Positions 60,451 to 64,000 of a stretch of DNA of 64,000 nt are shown one piece after another. The notes beneath the pieces are model-generated. The model was not told the DNA's origin. It saw only the letters and a list, made by a program, of their open reading frames with translations, and made no database searches. Numbering within the stretch: the stretch's first letter is position 1; each line of letters begins with the position of its first letter. The stretch covers positions 124,001 through 188,000 of the forward strand of contig WPDH01000085.1 of NCBI GenBank assembly GCA_019137255.1. The letters run 5' to 3'. This stretch comes from Corinectria fuckeliana (taxonomy: Eukaryota; Ascomycota; Sordariomycetes; Hypocreales; Nectriaceae). Made by a program: the position numbers and the translations under genes.

Positions 60451-61359
60451 ATTTCTTAGCGTAAGTTAGTTATTATAAAAGAACTTAATAGGTCCTACTA
60501 AGATTATACCTCCCCTAGGTAAAAGTTCTACTTATAATTATTTTAAATAACTTTCCAGCCTATATCTATAAGTAAGTATAACTATTAGCATCTACTATGC
60601 TCTCACAGGTAGATAAGTCTATTCTACTAAAAGAAGAGAAGCCCTAAAATCTTATCTTTTTTGCTAAGCTATACTAGAATTACTACCTATTTTATTTTCT
60701 TAAGATACTAGTTAATAATTTCCTAGTACAGACTAGTTTACATGCTAGCTTCTATAAAGTAGAAGGCGTAAGCAACTAGTTCCTCCCCTTCCTAAAGGCG
60801 GTCTAGTTTGCCTTCCTTAGTATTATCTCACGTATCTTCTTAGCCTAGAAGCCTTAAGAGTGCGTCTAGTACTATATTAGTTAGTCCTAAAATATATTAG
60901 ATATCTAATAGGTACTAGCTAAGGTATTATAAAGCCAGAGTAAGACAATTATTATTCTATAAGGCGCTAATAAATACTAATTTCTAGCGGACTAGAGTGT
61001 AAATAGCAGAGTAGTTAGTAAGTATAATTACTTTATCTTTCTGTGTTAACTAGATTATTATCTAGGCTTTCTAGCACATCTAGACTAGATATACTATTTC
61101 TATTTCTATTAGCTAGTAGTTTTTCTTAGTATCATATAAGACTTAGCTAAGATATATAATAAGGTGTATAACTATAAATAGGATTTTACTAACTTAATCC
61201 TAAGTGTATTTTAAGTCTAGGTGATATATTATACCTTCTATTCCCTATTCTTTTAATATATTAGGCTAGATAAATAGTTTTACATCTAGGTTAAAATAAT
61301 AAAGTGATTTAGTGTTTACTAGCCTGTTTATAACCTTACAGAAACTATTAATCTCTTTA

Positions 61360-62170
61360 GGGGTTAGAGTGAACTTAGCTTAGGTTATATAGCTAACCTA
61401 TCTCTAACCTATTACTAATTTGCCTAATTTATATCTTTTTATAAGTATGCTAGTTTTTCTAGCCTATAGTGGTTTAATAGCTCTAGCAAATCTTAGGATT
61501 AAGTGCTATAACTATCTAACTATACTAATCTATTTCTTAAGTTAAAGTAAATTTGTTAGGAATTTAATATTTCTTAGAGCTACTACCTATTCCTAGGTGT
61601 TAAATAAGCCTAGCCTGTCTACTTAGAATCTAAGCAATTAGACTAACAGGTAGCCTAGAAAGGCTTTCTTAGCTAAGAGGGTAATATTCTTTTCCTAGAA
61701 CAGCTGAAAGATCATCTAAAGATATCTTAGATATTCTATATTATTATCAGAGAAAATAATAATATTATTAATAAATGCTATAGTAAAGGCCTAATATAGT
61801 CAGAGTAGCTAGTCTATAAACTGTTAGATATATACTAATAAGTTCTTAAATCCTATTAGGGCTACCTTAAATCGCTTTAATCCTTAGTGGCTAACCACTA
61901 TAAAGCGATCTTAGTGTTTAAGGTATACTAGGAACTAGTGAAAAAATAACTAGGTATTAATAATACTAATATGTTATTTCCCCTAGAGTTTACTAAGAAC
62001 ATCCCCTTATAGAGGTATTAGGTAGGCATTAAAAATTATCATATTATTTAGGGCTTATAGGTCTATCACTATATATTCTTTCTCTTTACCTACTACTATT
62101 TGCTATACTATAAAGACAGGGCTTATAAATAGTATTAGTTTTATAACCCACTCTATTTGTCTTTAGTTAT
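61360..62170 (-). pseudogene. Gypsy reverse transcriptase relic
   Basis: The clearest relic of the block. Minus-strand fragments in order: LFISPVFIV, EYIVIDL.ALNNMIIFNAYL (remnant of R.ViDYR.LN..t..n.yplP), GLKRFKVALIGFKN, and FINNIIIFSD at about 61,760-61,790, which corresponds to the F.DDIhIFS catalytic box with both Asp read as Asn. Later fragments KKAFLGYLLV and LRHLIPRFARAIKPL match the thumb region. Codons lost to TAG/TAA are mostly those for Gln, Trp or Arg. Confidence 0.8.
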
Positions 62171-64000
62171 ATAGTCAGTTAAATATAACATCTAGAAAGT
62201 CTCTTCCCTTTTTCCCTAGCAGGTAAGGTTATAATCTTAGCTTCTATTAGTGCTAGTTGTCTGCTAAGAGTACCTTTATATGCTTATACTTAGGTACTAA
62301 TATTTCCCCTTAGTTAGCCTAAATACTAGCATATTTCTATATAAGACCCTACACTTATTACACAAAGCTGGTTTAGTTGTTATAGATTCTCACTCCTTCT
62401 GCTATTTTAACTTCTAGAAGGGTCTTATCTCTAGATATGCTTAGCTTAGTATTTAGGTCTAGACTAGCATTCTAGAATCCTATACTAGGTTTCTAGTCAG
62501 GTTTCTTATCAGCTAGAGTTATAGCTTTTTAGGTTAGGTGTTTAAGCTTGCAGGTTGTTAGTACTATATCTCTATATTTAGTGAGTAGGTCACCCTAGTT
62601 AGCTTCTTTAATAAAGTTCTTATCTTTAACTAGTTTAAGGATGCCTAGTTGTTAGTTCTTTTAGATTATTAGTAGCTTCTACCTATTATTTATTATAAAG
62701 ACTACCTTAGGCTACCTTATAATAGCTCTAATAACACCTTGACTTTATAGGTTAAGAAGGAAGTCTTAGCCCCTTAGGATACCTAGTGTGCTTACCTATA
62801 CTGCTTTACTGCTTTTAGGAGGGATTATAATATATATATCACTTTTCACTAGATATTTATAAGGTCTTATATAGATATATACTAAGGCAGGCAGGCATAG
62901 CCTATTAGCCACACCTATTCGTACTTCCTGCTGAGTATTAATAATATCTACTCTGTAAGTAGTATTAAATTCTTAGCCTAAAAGTAGTCCTACTAATAGT
63001 TCTAGTATAACCTAAGCTCTAATATAGATCTTTACTACTATATATTCTCCTGCTTAGTAGCTTAGTAAGTATACTGTAAATATTACCCATCCTTCCGCCT
63101 TATTCTAGCCTATACTACTAAGCTTAGCCTAATATTCTCTAGTAAAAGTCACATTTAGGAAGAACTAGAGTATCTTATAACTAACTACTAAGCATATTAC
63201 GCTTATATCTACATAGATCTCTTATTATTTAGTCTTAGCTAGAGTGGCTTTTACCTATACCTGTATATAGCTATACTTTAAGGGGTGTTATAGGTTTAGT
63301 TTCTCACCTTATAGTATATACTTAATAATAGTGAGAATCTACTTAGGCTTATAAGCAAGATAGACTAAGTCTTATAGTAGAACTAGACAGTAGTTACTAA
63401 CATCTAGGATAAATTTCTTAGTACTATCCTAGCTTTTTATAGTTTTCTAGATAAATCTATATACCTCTAGTATAGTATATAAGAATTCTAGGTTATCCTG
63501 TAGTTTGTCTATATTAGTATTATATTATTCTATTACTATATAAGCTACCTCTTCTAAATTTTATAGTTCTTCTTTAGCAAAGAAGGCTTATACTTATTCT
63601 TAGGAAATATAATACCCTCTAAGCTTATCTAGCTAGATATTATTAAACATATAAAATATTTAAGTGCTTATATTCCTACTGCTAGGTTACCCTAGGTATA
63701 TAATTATAAGGTAAAGAGCTAAGGCTAGTAGTAAGACTATATTCCAGGTTAGAGTTTTAGCAGCTGTTATATTTCTTACTAACAGGAGTAATATAAACTA
63801 GACTTAATTTCAGGTTAGTATATTATTTTATACTTCTAGGGGCGTAAGTAAGAGTATATATACTTATCCCTACTAATAGTTATTCTACTATAAGAGGAGG
63901 CTTCTATTATTACCTGTCTATAAGGTTAGTCTAGCTATATTACTATATAGAGTTTAAAGGTATATTATCCTTAGTTCCTAGGTGGCTATACTAGCTTAGT

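Larger units (their letters stand above)
54000..64000. mobile_element. RIP-degraded block of Gypsy-type LTR retrotransposons, nested or tandem
   Basis: 10 kb of AT-rich DNA with the same CA/TG/CG-poor, TAG/TAA-rich texture as the copia interior, continuing past the window end. The left part (54.0-56.5 kb) reads on the plus strand (possible LTR start at 54,000, gag-like zinc knuckle near 55.54 kb). The right part (59.4-62.2 kb) contains clear minus-strand Gypsy pol relics, and more of that element should lie beyond 64,000. The opposite orientations mean at least two elements. The junction is somewhere between 56.4 and 59.4 kb, possibly at 56,565 where TGTAC begins a differently textured stretch. 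No intact ORF over 70 codons. Confidence 0.8.

Noticed and set aside
1..64000. CRISPR arrays, rRNA genes, bacterial operons
   Set aside because: No regularly spaced repeats, no rRNA sequence and no prokaryotic gene organisation were seen.

Overview
The window is nuclear DNA of a filamentous ascomycete (Pezizomycotina, most likely Sordariomycetes). Its genes are compact, have short GT-AG introns (mostly about 50-190 nt) with CTAAC/CTGAC-type branch sites, and encode fungal orthologues such as URC4, OXA1, MIM1, an Htf1-type homeobox regulator, DNF3 and an AA11 LPMO. They lie between two very AT-rich blocks of retrotransposon DNA that carry the marks of repeat-induced point mutation (RIP). All exon coordinates are my own reading of splice sites and conserved protein blocks; no database search was run.

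Layout. 1-8.6 kb is a dense housekeeping block: 3' end of URC4 (uracil catabolism), OXA1 (inner-membrane insertase), MIM1 (outer-membrane import factor), a p47/Shp1-type UBX adaptor and the Rag GTPase GTR1. 8.6-15.05 kb is one complete but dead Ty1/copia element with two LTRs and a 5-bp target duplication. An intron-containing tRNA-Ala(AGC) gene follows 80 bp beyond the duplication. 15.5-26.8 kb holds a secreted, probably GPI-anchored AA11 LPMO, a five-exon cytochrome P450, a broken unrecognised gene, and the P4-ATPase DNF3. 30.5-32.6 kb is a three-exon homeobox transcription factor of the Htf1/Hoy1 type, followed upstream by about 7 kb of GC-rich DNA without a convincing gene. 39.5-47.6 kb holds an amino-acid-permease relic, an IRC6/p34-like adaptin-binding protein and a full-length ABCC (MRP) transporter. 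47.6-54 kb is almost empty apart from one 94-codon orphan ORF. 54-64 kb is a second RIP-degraded block: a possible LTR and gag relic on the + strand, then a Gypsy pol relic (RT, integrase, integrase C-terminus) on the - strand running off the window.

How the parts relate. OXA1 and MIM1, which insert proteins into the two mitochondrial membranes, are neighbours on the same strand. GTR1 (TORC1 signalling), SHP1 (Cdc48 adaptor), DNF3 (lipid flippase), IRC6 (clathrin-adaptor binding) and the ABCC pump form a loose set around membranes and traffic, but they look like ordinary syntenic neighbours, not an operon-like system. The P450 has no backbone synthase nearby, so there is no evidence of a biosynthetic cluster. 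I found no clearly new multi-gene system. The observations most worth a second look are the copia insertion beside the tRNA gene, the RIP pattern across its LTRs, the hairpin pair at the edge of the right-hand repeat block, the large Htf1 upstream region with dispersed palindromes, and the 94-aa orphan.
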